Part shown: positions 16,808-24,290 of the stretch, piece by piece
How positions within the stretch are numbered: position 1 is the first letter of the stretch
Layout of the letters: every line of letters begins with the position of its first letter
Assembly (NCBI GenBank): GCA_963674955.2
Contig: CAXXKR010000001.1
Location: 930,001-994,000 of the forward strand
From: G963674955 sp963674955
GTDB taxonomy: Bacteria; Desulfobacterota; Desulfovibrionia; Desulfovibrionales; Desulfovibrionaceae
Direction: 5' to 3'
Length of the DNA: 64,000 bases
Program-made: the position numbers and the translations under genes
The notes under the pieces: model-generated
Told to the model about the DNA's origin: nothing
Databases searched by the model: none
What the model saw: the letters and a program-made list of their open reading frames with translations, nothing else

Positions 16808-17992
16808 ATGTCCGAAAGCCGCAACGCAGGGCCGCATGAAGAAAAATACATGTTTGCGGGTGAGTCCGCTGAAACTGTTGCTTCGGCAGGCCTTGAACCC
16901 TGGAAGCTTTTGATCGTGGACGACGAGGAGGAGGTCCACAAGGTCACTAGGATGGTTCTGGGCGATTTCACCTTCGCCGGAAGGGGATTGGAGTTCATCA
17001 GCGCCTATTCCGGCTCCCAGACCAAGGAAGTCCTGCGCCAAAGGCCCGGAGTGGCAGTGGTTCTCCTGGACGTGGTCATGGAGGACAACCGGTCCGGTCT
17101 GGAGGTGGCCAGATTCATCAGGGAGGACTTGATGGACTGCCATATGCGCATCATCCTGCGCACCGGACAGCCGGGACAGGCCCCGGAGCAGAAGGTCATA
17201 ACCGATTACGACATCAACGATTACAAGCAGAAGGCCGAGCTTACCGCCCAGAAGCTGTTCACCTCAATCACCACGGCCATCCGATCCTACCGCGACCTGA
17301 AGATCATAGAGGAAAACCGGGCCAGCCTGGACAGGCTGGCGGTGTCGGTGATGCACCAGATTCGCAACCGGACCATATCCATCGGCGGTTTCGCCGGGCT
17401 GCTGCTGAAAAAGGCCGACCTGGACGAGGCCTCGCGGACCAGGCTGGACGCCATAATGGGCGAGTCCTTCAAGCTGGAGGGCATTGTCAGCTCTGTTTCC
17501 GACTACACCAACGTGAGTGTGTCCGGCCTTGAGCATATATCCTTGCCGGTTGTCGTCTCGGGAGCGGTCGATGAAGTCCTCGGAAAGGCGAAGGAGACGG
17601 GAAAAGGCGTCACCCTCTCATATGAGCCGGAGGAGTTGGAGCTGGCCCTGGACCCTGCTTTGTTCAGCCGTGCGTTGCGCGAGATATTCATGAACGCCGT
17701 GGAGTTCGGCGGGGCACAGGTCAATGTGGAGGTGAAGGTGGAGACCTCAAGGGGTTGGACCCTGATAACCATTTCAGATGACGGTCCGGGCATAGCGGAT
17801 GAAGATCTGCCCTTTGTCTTTGATCCCTTTTTCACCAACAAGCCCGACGGGGTGGGCATGGGGCTTTGCATCGCCAAGAAGGCGGTCCTGGCCCATCACG
17901 GCGAACTGTTTCTGGACAGCGCCAAGGGCAGGGGAACGACCATTTCCATTCGCATTCCCCTGCCTCCTGATCAGGGGTCTGCATCCGAATAA
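16808..17992 (+). CDS. REC-linker histidine kinase, paralogous to the upstream HD-GYP regulator's front half
   Basis: A 394-residue cytoplasmic protein. Residues about 35-180 repeat the architecture of the preceding gene's receiver and linker (LLIVDDEEEVHKVTRMVLGD, VVLLDVVMEDN, LRTGQPGQAPE, DYDINDYKQKAELT). Instead of HD-GYP it continues into a histidine kinase: a candidate phosphosite helix (VMHQIRNRTISIGGFAGLLL) and an ATPase domain (IFMNAVEFGG, DDGPGIADED, FDPFFTNK, GVGMGLCIAKK). The near-identical front halves suggest a tandem duplication with domain swapping. A GGGGGGTAGC ribosome site precedes ATG 16808. The stop region overlaps the convergent HD-GYP gene by 22 bp. Confidence 0.88.
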   Translation: MSESRNAGPHEEKYMFAGESAETVASAGLEPWKLLIVDDEEEVHKVTRMVLGDFTFAGRGLEFISAYSGSQTKEVLRQRPGVAVVLLDVVMEDNRSGLEVARFIREDLMDCHMRIILRTGQPGQAPEQKVITDYDINDYKQKAELTAQKLFTSITTAIRSYRDLKIIEENRASLDRLAVSVMHQIRNRTISIGGFAGLLLKKADLDEASRTRLDAIMGESFKLEGIVSSVSDYTNVSVSGLEHISLPVVVSGAVDEVLGKAKETGKGVTLSYEPEELELALDPALFSRALREIFMNAVEFGGAQVNVEVKVETSRGWTLITISDDGPGIADEDLPFVFDPFFTNKPDGVGMGLCIAKKAVLAHHGELFLDSAKGRGTTISIRIPLPPDQGSASE

Positions 17993-18651
17993 ATTTCCAG
18001 TGCTTCAACCGTGTTTCTTATTTTCAATTTAACTTTTTCAAAGGCCTGGACCACTAATGGGTCGAACTGGCTGCCGGAGCAGCGCGTTATTTCCTCGGCC
18101 GCCTGCTCAAAGGGCAGGGCGTGGCGGTAGGGCCTGTTGTGCAGGATGGCCGAAAGGCAGTCGGCCACGGTGATGATCCTGGCCTCGATGGGGATTTCAT
18201 TGCCGCGCAATTCGTCGGGATAGCCCTTGCCGTCAAAGCGTTCGTGGTGGTGAAGTATCATCTCCACCACTCCCGCCTCTTCCAGGGCCTTGACCGGCCT
18301 GACGATTTCAGCCTCAATCCTGGGATGTTTCCGTATCATGCGCCAGTCCGCGTCGGTCAGGGGGTCGACCTTGCGCAGTATCGCGTCCGGCACGCCGATT
18401 TTGCCTATGTCGTGCAGGTGTCCGGCGATGTGAATCACCTCGGCCCTGGATTCTGAAAAGCCCATTGCCAGGGCCAGGTCTTGCGATATCCTGGCAACCT
18501 CTTCCGAATGGCACCAGGTGTAGGGGTCCTTGGCGTCGATGGCGTTGCCCAGGGACTCGGCGAACTGGTGCAGCAGCAGCGGGACCTGGTTGCCCTGCTG
18601 CGCGACATCGCCGTCCATGCGCAGGGTCTCGTAAATGTTTCGTGCCAGCAA
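17971..18651 (-). CDS. Stand-alone HD-GYP domain protein
   Basis: A 226-residue predicted c-di-GMP phosphodiesterase. The HD-GYP domain occupies nearly the whole protein: SEEVARISQDLALAMG, HLHDIGKIGVPDAIL, HHHERFDGKGYPDELRG. Signature residues are intact. There is no receiver or sensor domain, so regulation is through a partner or expression level. The start is probably TTG 18651, because AGGAGG lies seven bases upstream and no better start fits. It converges with the REC-kinase gene, overlapping by 22 bp, and is followed upstream on the same strand by a small TPR gene. Confidence 0.88.
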   Translation of the reverse strand: MLARNIYETLRMDGDVAQQGNQVPLLLHQFAESLGNAIDAKDPYTWCHSEEVARISQDLALAMGFSESRAEVIHIAGHLHDIGKIGVPDAILRKVDPLTDADWRMIRKHPRIEAEIVRPVKALEEAGVVEMILHHHERFDGKGYPDELRGNEIPIEARIITVADCLSAILHNRPYRHALPFEQAAEEITRCSGSQFDPLVVQAFEKVKLKIRNTVEALEIYSDADP

Positions 18652-18694
18652 TCAATTACCTCCTGCTGGTGAAAGCAACTTGCGGGAGCCGTTT

Positions 18695-19018
18695 CTAGGC
18701 GGCCTTGGAAGTTGTCTTGTCCAAGAGGGTTTCCAGGTTTCGCCTGACTTTTTTCAAGGGCAGGCTTTCCGGGGGCATGTGCGTTTCCGCCTCGTGCAGG
18801 GCCAGCTTGAAGCAGACCTCGGCCTGCCCGGTTTTGCCCATGATCTGGTAAACTAGGCCCATGTTGTTCTTGATTATGACGTGCTGTATGTGCCGCTCGG
18901 TCTTCTCGGCTATGTCCAGGGCCTGATTGAGCTTGAACAGGGCGTCCTCGTATCTGCCCTGGTTGCAGGCTTCCATTCCTTCGCGGTTCAGCATTTCGAG
19001 TGTTTGCAATGCGCTCAT
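18695..19018 (-). CDS. Small TPR protein
   Basis: A 107-residue protein with two clear tetratricopeptide repeats (for example GMEACNQGRYEDALFKLNQA and HVIIKNNMGLVYQIMGKTGQ) and a basic tail (RRNLETLLDKTTSKAA). ATG 19018 is preferred over the upstream in-frame ATG because AAGGAG is placed correctly before it. It lies 43 bp upstream of the HD-GYP gene on the same strand, so the two may be cotranscribed and interact. No enzymatic motif is present. Confidence 0.8.
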   Translation of the reverse strand: MSALQTLEMLNREGMEACNQGRYEDALFKLNQALDIAEKTERHIQHVIIKNNMGLVYQIMGKTGQAEVCFKLALHEAETHMPPESLPLKKVRRNLETLLDKTTSKAA

Positions 19019-19118
19019 GCGTTTCTCCTTTTCTTGGGTGGGTTTCAATCCTTATAGTGAGATTGAAATTCATTATCAAGATAAAAATACAAGGAAGGTC
19101 TTTTTTTCGACACCGTGC

Positions 19119-19544
19119 TTATTTTTCCAGGGGCAGCCCCTCTTTTGTCCACTGGCGGATGCCGTCCTTCATGTGCAGGACGCTCTTGAATTCCTGTTTC
19201 ATCATGATCTCAAGGGCGATGCCGCTTCGCCTGCCGGTTCGGCAGTAGAGGAGATAGGTCTTTTCCTTGTCCATGTTGTACATCAGCCGGTCGAAGTTTT
19301 GCAGGTTCATGTCGATGTTCACGGCCCGCGGCAGATGACCCGCCGCGAATTCGTTTGGCGTGCGCACGTCAAGGATGAGGATTTCGTTGTCGGCGGATAT
19401 GCGTTCAAGGGCCTGGGCAGTGCTTATTTCCGAATAGCCGGCGGGCATGGATGAGGAACCGCAGGCCGCAAGGAACATGACCAGCGCGAGGATGACGGGT
19501 GCAAGTATGACGGACACGAGAATGGCGGGTGATTTTTTGTTCAT
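19119..19544 (-). CDS. Rhodanese-domain lipoprotein
   Basis: Rhodanese domains carry sulfur or recognise anions through an active-site cysteine. The 141-residue product has a lipoprotein signal peptide (ILVSVILAPVILALVMFLAAC, of which FLAAC is the lipobox) and a single rhodanese domain (about 45-138). ISADNEILILDVRTPNEFAA is followed by the active loop YCRTGRRS, with the catalytic cysteine present. ATG 19544 is the start; the longer open frame upstream is an artefact of reading through tRNA-Leu. It is probably envelope-anchored. The sulfur substrate is unknown. Confidence 0.86.
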   Translation of the reverse strand: MNKKSPAILVSVILAPVILALVMFLAACGSSSMPAGYSEISTAQALERISADNEILILDVRTPNEFAAGHLPRAVNIDMNLQNFDRLMYNMDKEKTYLLYCRTGRRSGIALEIMMKQEFKSVLHMKDGIRQWTKEGLPLEK

Positions 19545-19590
19545 ATCAAAGAATAGTGCATGTGAGGCAATACGTCGAGGGGCTACACCA

Positions 19591-19626
19591 AAAGCAAAAG
19601 GGTCCCGGCTGTTGCCGGAACCCTTT
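19591..19626 (-). terminator. Rho-independent terminator of tRNA-Leu
   Basis: On the minus strand just past the tRNA, a thirteen-base arm pair with one mismatch (19597-19609 with 19614-19626) is followed by TTTTGCTTT. It lies between tRNA-Leu and the rhodanese gene. Confidence 0.8.
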
Positions 19627-19634
19627 ACTCTCGA

Positions 19635-19721
19635 TGGTGCCGAAGAGAAGACTCGAACTTCCACGGGATTGCTCCCACTAGACCCTGAACCTAGCGTGTC
19701 TACCAATTCCACCACTTCGGC
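19635..19721 (-). tRNA. tRNA-Leu (anticodon CAG)
   Basis: An 87-base gene including an encoded CCA end. The acceptor arms GCCGAAG and CTTCGGC pair fully. The D-arm segment is typical of leucine tRNAs, and the anticodon loop TTCAGGG gives CAG. A long variable arm as expected for a class II tRNA follows, then the T loop TTCGAGT. A terminator hairpin follows at once. Confidence 0.95.
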
Positions 19722-19783
19722 TTGAGGAAGAAGGGATATATCTCCATTCAAATCACTTGGCAAGCATTTTTTTGCTGCCGTCC

Positions 19784-21073
19784 CTACCTTTTGTCCCTGG
19801 GCAGGAAGGGGCGTTGCGGGTGGCCCGTGTATATCTGGCGCGGCCTGCTTATTCTCAGGTCGGGATTGAGATGATCCTCGTACCAGTGGGCGATCCAGCC
19901 GGGCATGCGTCCGATGGCGAACATGACCGGGAACATGTCCACCGGGATGTTCAGGGCACGCAATATTATGCCCGAGTAAAAGTCCACGTTGGGATACAAC
20001 TCGCGGTCGATGAAGTATTCGTCCTCAAGGGCGATGTCGGCCATGTCCATGGCGATGTCCAGGAGCTCGTCCTTGTGTCCGGTGGTGGCCAGCAGGTTGT
20101 GGGCCGCGTTTTTGAGGATGATGGCCCGGGGGTCGAAGCTCTTGTATATCCTGTGGCCGAAGCCCATGAGTTTGAACTGTCTGTTCTTCACCTTCTCCAG
20201 GTATTCCTGGATGGAGTATTCCCCTTCCTTGATGCCTTGCAGCATCTCGATGACCCCGGCGTTGGCCCCGCCGTGCAGCTTGCCCCAAAGGGCGCAGATG
20301 CCAGCCGATACCGAGGCGAAAAGGTTGGCCTGTGTCGAACCGACCATGCGCACGGTGGAGCAGGAGCAGTTCTGTTCGTGGTCCGCGTGCAGGGTGAAGA
20401 ACAGCTCAAGGGCCTTTACCGCTTCCGGGCTGGGCTCGTGAATCTTGTTGGGAATGGAGAACATCATGTGCAGAAAGTTGTTGCAGTAGCTGAGGTTTGG
20501 GTCCGGGTACATGAAGGGTTGCCCGATGGATTTGCGGTAACTCCAGGCGGCGATGGTCCGAACCTTGCTGATGATCTTGGCCGTGGCCCTGATGAAGCTG
20601 CCTCTGCTGTCCAGATCGAGAAGGTCGGGATGGTAGCAGCCCAGGGAGTTGATCACCGCCGAAAGTATGGCCATTGGGTGTCCTTCGGTGGGAAAACCCT
20701 CGAAATGGTGCCTGACGCCCTCATGCAGAAGCTCCTGGTCCGTTAGCAGGTCCCGGAACCTGTATAATTGCTCCTGGGTCGGCAGTTCGCCGAAAATAAG
20801 CAGCCAAGCCGTTTCGACAAAGGTGCATTCCCGCGCCAAATCCTCGATGGCGTAGCCGCGATAGCGCAAAATGCCCTGTTCGCCGTTCACAAAGGTTATG
20901 GAACTCCGGCAGGAACCGGTGTTGGCAAAGCCGGGATCATAGGTGATCAGCCCGGTCTCCTTGCGCAGCATGGTAACGTCCACGCCAAGTTCGTCTTCGG
21001 TGCCCCGGATGACCGGCAGTTCAATGGTCATGCCGTCATAGCTTAAGGTCGCTTTCTTGTTTGTCTCGCTCAT
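19784..21073 (-). CDS. gltA: Citrate synthase
   Basis: Condenses oxaloacetate with acetyl-CoA. The 429-residue product matches the large hexameric bacterial type in length and layout, with an N-terminal small domain (about 1-45) before the main fold. Catalytic regions are HADHEQNCS (His), ALWGKLHGGANAG (His) and MGFGHRIYKSFDPRA (His with the acidic region following). ATG 21073 is chosen for its GGAAAC ribosome site and the conserved start MSETNKKATL; upstream in-frame codons have no support. Sulfate reducers use it mainly for 2-oxoglutarate and glutamate synthesis when the cycle is incomplete; that is background knowledge, not visible here. Confidence 0.96.
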   Translation of the reverse strand: MSETNKKATLSYDGMTIELPVIRGTEDELGVDVTMLRKETGLITYDPGFANTGSCRSSITFVNGEQGILRYRGYAIEDLARECTFVETAWLLIFGELPTQEQLYRFRDLLTDQELLHEGVRHHFEGFPTEGHPMAILSAVINSLGCYHPDLLDLDSRGSFIRATAKIISKVRTIAAWSYRKSIGQPFMYPDPNLSYCNNFLHMMFSIPNKIHEPSPEAVKALELFFTLHADHEQNCSCSTVRMVGSTQANLFASVSAGICALWGKLHGGANAGVIEMLQGIKEGEYSIQEYLEKVKNRQFKLMGFGHRIYKSFDPRAIILKNAAHNLLATTGHKDELLDIAMDMADIALEDEYFIDRELYPNVDFYSGIILRALNIPVDMFPVMFAIGRMPGWIAHWYEDHLNPDLRISRPRQIYTGHPQRPFLPRDKR

Positions 21074-21211
21074 ATTTGTTTCCTTAAATTCGGCTAGCGC
21101 CGTCTTCGGCAGGCGTGGTCTGTGAGCAGGCAAAAGACGCATGCCTGTATGAAGGTTGTGACCCTAATGTAAAATCAAGCCGGTGTCCATCTTAAAAACA
21201 TCTGCTTGTTT

Positions 21212-21225
21212 TTACAATTTTGTAA
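21212..21225. promoter_or_regulatory. Small dyad between gltA and the sigma-54 regulator gene
   Basis: Six-base arms TTACAA and TTGTAA separated by two T residues lie in the AT-rich gap upstream of citrate synthase and just beyond the stop of the regulator gene. The site could be an operator for gltA. It is short, and no known regulator consensus fits with confidence. Confidence 0.3.
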
Positions 21226-21230
21226 CACTG

Positions 21231-22610
21231 CTATTGAGTGATCACTTTTTGTAGATCAATGCCGTATTTTCGCATGCGGTTCATCACCGTTCCCCTGCTC
21301 ACGCCCAGAATGCGTGCCGCCTGGGATTTGTTGCCGCCGGCCCGGCGCAACGCATCCACCAATTCCTTTCGGTGGTCGCCGCAGACTTCCAGGGGCCTGT
21401 TGTCCGGACGGGCTGCACTGGGCCTCTCGCCAAGCGCCGGAGGAAGGTGGCGCGATTCGATGGTGGGGCCTTCGCAGATCACGGAGGCATATTCGATGGC
21501 GCTTTTAAGCTCGCGCACGTTGCCGGGCCAGGAATGGCCCATGAGCGTTTCCAGGGCGTCCGGCGACAGGCCGGCTATGCGGCTGCGGCCCGGTACGCCG
21601 AGTTTGCGCATGAAGTGCTCGGCCAGAAGCGGTATGTCCTCGCGCCGCTGGCGCAGTGCCGGCAGGTGGATGGGGATGACGTTGATGCGGTAGAAAAAGT
21701 CTTCGCGGAACATTTTTTTCTCGACCAGTTCCAATAAGTCCTGGTTTGTGGCCGTGATGAGCCTGGCCTTGAGCCGCAAAGGCTTGCTGTCTCCTACGCG
21801 CTCGAATGTTCTGGTTTCAAGAACGCGCAGAAGCTTGACCTGCATGGACAGGGGTACGTCCCCGATCTCGTCCAGAAAGACGTCTCCGTCCGCAGCTTCC
21901 TCAAAGCGCCCTGTGCGGTGGCGGTAGGCACCCGTGAAGGCGCCCTTGACGTGGCCGAACATCTCGCTGGCCAGAAGGGACTCGTTTAGGGCCGCGCAGT
22001 TGACCTGGACGAAAGGGGCGTCCCTGCGCAGGCCGAGATTGTGGATGGCCGCCGCCGCCAGTTCCTTGCCCGTGCCGGACTCGCCGTGGATGATCACGGG
22101 GGCGTCGCTCTGTGCGGCCCGTTCCAGCATGGCGTATACCCCGCGCATGGCCGGTGATGTTCCGATCATGCCCATGAAGCCGGTATCCGTATCGAGCAGC
22201 CGCGACAGTTCCTGGATTTTGCGGTCCCGCCGGTCCAACTCGCTGATGTCGGTCAGGGTCTCCACCGCTCCGAGAACCTTGCCGTTTCCGTCTTCCAGCA
22301 AAGAGGCGTTCTTGACGACGTGAATGTATTCGCCGTCCTTGCGCCTGATCTGGCAGCTTTTGAGGGTTTCCTTCTTGGTGTTGAACAGGCGGCACCAGAG
22401 CTTCCTGCCCTCTGCCCGCGATCTTTCGCAGACATCGCAGTCCAGAATGGAGCAGGGGCGTTCCATGATCTCCTCCCTGGAATATCCGGTCATGCGCAAC
22501 AGGGCCTCGTTGACCATCATGATGCTTCCATCCGGTCTGGTCAGAAATAGCCCGTCCTGCATGGTGTTCAGTATTTCCTTGAGATAGAGGTTTATTTGCT
22601 GTTCGGTCAT
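21231..22610 (-). CDS. Sigma-54-dependent enhancer-binding regulator with Cys-rich PAS domain
   Basis: Activates sigma-54 RNA polymerase. The 459-residue protein has an N-terminal PAS domain (about 8-125), a AAA+ domain (about 150-375) and a Fis-type helix-turn-helix (about 415-455, RRAGGNKSQAARILGVSRG). Walker A is HGESGTGKE, the sigma-54 contact loop GAFTGA is intact, and Walker B is GDVFLDEIGD. The PAS domain holds a cysteine cluster (CSILDCDVCERS and a later WC), suggesting redox, cluster or metal sensing. There is no receiver domain. It is divergent from the octaheme cytochrome operon, whose start region has a sigma-54 promoter, so that operon is the likely target. Confidence 0.92.
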   Translation of the reverse strand: MTEQQINLYLKEILNTMQDGLFLTRPDGSIMMVNEALLRMTGYSREEIMERPCSILDCDVCERSRAEGRKLWCRLFNTKKETLKSCQIRRKDGEYIHVVKNASLLEDGNGKVLGAVETLTDISELDRRDRKIQELSRLLDTDTGFMGMIGTSPAMRGVYAMLERAAQSDAPVIIHGESGTGKELAAAAIHNLGLRRDAPFVQVNCAALNESLLASEMFGHVKGAFTGAYRHRTGRFEEAADGDVFLDEIGDVPLSMQVKLLRVLETRTFERVGDSKPLRLKARLITATNQDLLELVEKKMFREDFFYRINVIPIHLPALRQRREDIPLLAEHFMRKLGVPGRSRIAGLSPDALETLMGHSWPGNVRELKSAIEYASVICEGPTIESRHLPPALGERPSAARPDNRPLEVCGDHRKELVDALRRAGGNKSQAARILGVSRGTVMNRMRKYGIDLQKVITQ

Positions 22611-22698
22611 GTAGTCACCTGTTCAATTTTTAAGCAGTCGTATAACCATATGTGTAATAGTTGGAGGCTATTTTGGCAAGCATTGTTGTCGGCAAAGA

Positions 22699-22722
22699 CC
22701 TGACGGGCCGAAGTCCGTCAGG
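22699..22722 (+). promoter_or_regulatory. Inverted repeat, candidate activator binding site upstream of the cytochrome operon
   Basis: Perfect eight-base arms CCTGACGG and CCGTCAGG (22699-22706 and 22715-22722) separated by eight bases, centred about 48 bp upstream of the -24 element of the sigma-54 promoter. A Fis-type dimeric activator could bind such a site. A weak T tract means it could also be a hairpin terminator, but no plus-strand gene lies upstream. Confidence 0.45.
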
Positions 22723-22756
22723 TTTGTAAAAAAAATAGCGAAACATATAGAACACG

Positions 22757-22772
22757 CGGCATGTTTTCTGCT
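22757..22772 (+). promoter_or_regulatory. Sigma-54 promoter of the octaheme cytochrome operon
   Basis: CGGCATGTTTTCTGCT matches the sigma-54 consensus (TGGCACGNNNNTTGCW) at the essential GG and GC dinucleotides with exactly ten bases between. Transcription would start around 22783, about 22 bases before the start codon at 22805. The neighbouring divergent gene encodes a sigma-54 activator. Confidence 0.72.
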
Positions 22773-22804
22773 AAACTGCTACCAAACCAGAACCGGAACT
22801 CAGT

Positions 22805-23794
22805 GTGGTTAATTTGAAAAACAAGAAAACGACGATTACCAGGCGTGGATTCCTGAAGGCCCTGGGCGCAGGCGGAGCGGGAATGCTTTTGCCTGGAGCC
22901 GCCATTGCGGCCCAGAGCGATGGCCTGGAATTGGCTACGCTGCTGGACATTTCCCAGTGCATCGGCTGCGGGGCCTGCGTGGACGCCTGCAGGGAAACAA
23001 ACGGCTACAAGTACCCCGAACCGGAGAAGCCCTTTCCAAAGATGTATCCGTCCAGGGTCAAGGCTGCGGACTGGTCGGACAAACGCGAGGTGGACGACAG
23101 GCTGACCCCTTACAATTGGCTTTACATTCAGACCTCGGAAGTGGAGTACAAGGGCGAGGTCCACGAGCTGAACATCCCGCGCCGCTGCCTGCACTGCCAG
23201 AATCCGCCCTGCGCCAATCTCTGCCCCTGGGGTGCTGCGGCGAGGCGTTCGGACGGGGTGGTGCGCATCAACGACAAAATCTGCCTTGGCGGTTCCAAGT
23301 GCAAGAGCGTCTGCCCCTGGAACATCCCCGAGCGCCAGACCGGGGTGGGCCTGTATCTGGATATTCTGCCCAGCTTGGCCGGAAACGGGGTCATGTACAA
23401 GTGCGACCGCTGCTATCAGCGGTTGGACAAGGCCGAGGTCCCGGCCTGCATCGAGGCCTGCCCGCAGCAGTTGCAGCAGATCGGGCCGCGCGACGAGATG
23501 GTGACCAAGGCCCATGCCCTGGCAAAGGAAATGGACGGCTTCATCTACGGCGAAACGGAAAATGGCGGCACCAACACCATATATGTGTCTCCGGTGCCTT
23601 TCGAACTCCTGAATCAGGCCGTTGAAAAGGGACCGGGAAAGCCGCACCTGAACAAGGTCGGGGACATGATGGCCGACGAGGAGAACCTGGCCGTGGCCAC
23701 GCTTATCGCCCCCTTTGCCGGGCTTGCCGCCGGGCTGCTTACCGTGGGGTCCAAGCTCATGTCCAAAGACCGGGAGGGCGACGATGAAAGCTGA
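22805..23794 (+). CDS. Tat-exported ferredoxin-like subunit of an octaheme cytochrome (Ohc-type) complex
   Basis: A DmsB/HybA-like electron-transfer subunit. The N-terminus has a twin-arginine signal (TITRRGFLKALGAGGAGML), so it is exported folded to the periplasm. Four cluster motifs follow: CIGCGACVDAC, CLHCQNPPCANLC, CLGGSKCKSVC and CDRCYQRLDK...CIEAC. The third has Gly where the second Cys is normal, so it may hold a [3Fe-4S] centre or use another ligand. A C-terminal hydrophobic stretch (about 300-320) may anchor it. The start is GTG 22805, with TTG 22814 as an alternative. It heads a four-gene operon with two membrane subunits and an octaheme cytochrome. The Ohc comparison is from known Desulfovibrio respiratory complexes. 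Confidence 0.88.
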   Translation: MVNLKNKKTTITRRGFLKALGAGGAGMLLPGAAIAAQSDGLELATLLDISQCIGCGACVDACRETNGYKYPEPEKPFPKMYPSRVKAADWSDKREVDDRLTPYNWLYIQTSEVEYKGEVHELNIPRRCLHCQNPPCANLCPWGAAARRSDGVVRINDKICLGGSKCKSVCPWNIPERQTGVGLYLDILPSLAGNGVMYKCDRCYQRLDKAEVPACIEACPQQLQQIGPRDEMVTKAHALAKEMDGFIYGETENGGTNTIYVSPVPFELLNQAVEKGPGKPHLNKVGDMMADEENLAVATLIAPFAGLAAGLLTVGSKLMSKDREGDDES

Positions 23795-24290
23795 TCCCGG
23801 ATTTCGCGTCCATTCCTTTTTCTACAAGCTGCTGGTTGGTTTTCTGGCCCTGACCGGACTGGCTCAGATGCCCATCTTCAAGCGTTATTATATTTCCGAC
23901 GTCCCCGGCCTGGGCTGGCTGGCTGATTACTACCTTACGCACAAGCTGCATTATGCCCTGGCCGCCGGGCTGCTTTTTCTCATGGCCTTCATGACGGCCC
24001 GCTGGTTTCGGCAGTGGGCAGGAAGTTTCAGGCTCAGCGTTTCTGGTCTTGTGCGCTTGTGCATATTGGCCGGGGTGGTGATTACCGGCGCCTTGCGCAT
24101 GTACAAGAACCAGCCGGGAGTTTCCTACAGCCCGGAGGCGACGATGATAATAGATTGGACCCATCTTGGGCTGGTCATTCTTCTGGGGCTGGCCGCCCTT
24201 GTTTTCATGTTTTTCGGGAGGAAGTCATACGCAGTTGCGGTAGGCAATGAACAAGGCCCCGCGAGCACACGTAAAAAGGGGGAGGTATGA
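23784..24290 (+). CDS. Small membrane subunit (b-type cytochrome-like) of the octaheme complex
   Basis: A 168-residue inner-membrane protein with four hydrophobic helices (about 13-30, 52-70, 85-103, 125-148). Histidines within or next to helices (YYLTHKLHYALAAGLL and DWTHLGLVI) could ligate a b-type heme, as in formate dehydrogenase gamma subunits. ATG 23784 is chosen because GGGAGGG precedes it; it overlaps the upstream ferredoxin-like gene by 11 bp. Its own end overlaps the next start by four bases (ATGA). The role is probably quinone-side electron exchange, by context. Confidence 0.78.
   Translation: MKADPGFRVHSFFYKLLVGFLALTGLAQMPIFKRYYISDVPGLGWLADYYLTHKLHYALAAGLLFLMAFMTARWFRQWAGSFRLSVSGLVRLCILAGVVITGALRMYKNQPGVSYSPEATMIIDWTHLGLVILLGLAALVFMFFGRKSYAVAVGNEQGPASTRKKGEV

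Noticed and set aside
19545..19763. An N-terminal extension of the rhodanese lipoprotein gene
   Set aside because: The frame reads through tRNA-Leu (19635-19721); the lipoprotein signal starts cleanly at ATG 19544.
22670..22690. TTGGCAAGCATTGTTG as the sigma-54 promoter of the cytochrome operon
   Set aside because: The distance between GG and the -12 dinucleotide is wrong and the GC is replaced; the site at 22757 fits exactly.
22699..22735. The 8+8 inverted repeat as a rho-independent terminator
   Set aside because: There is no plus-strand gene upstream to terminate and the T run is broken; an activator site fits the context better.
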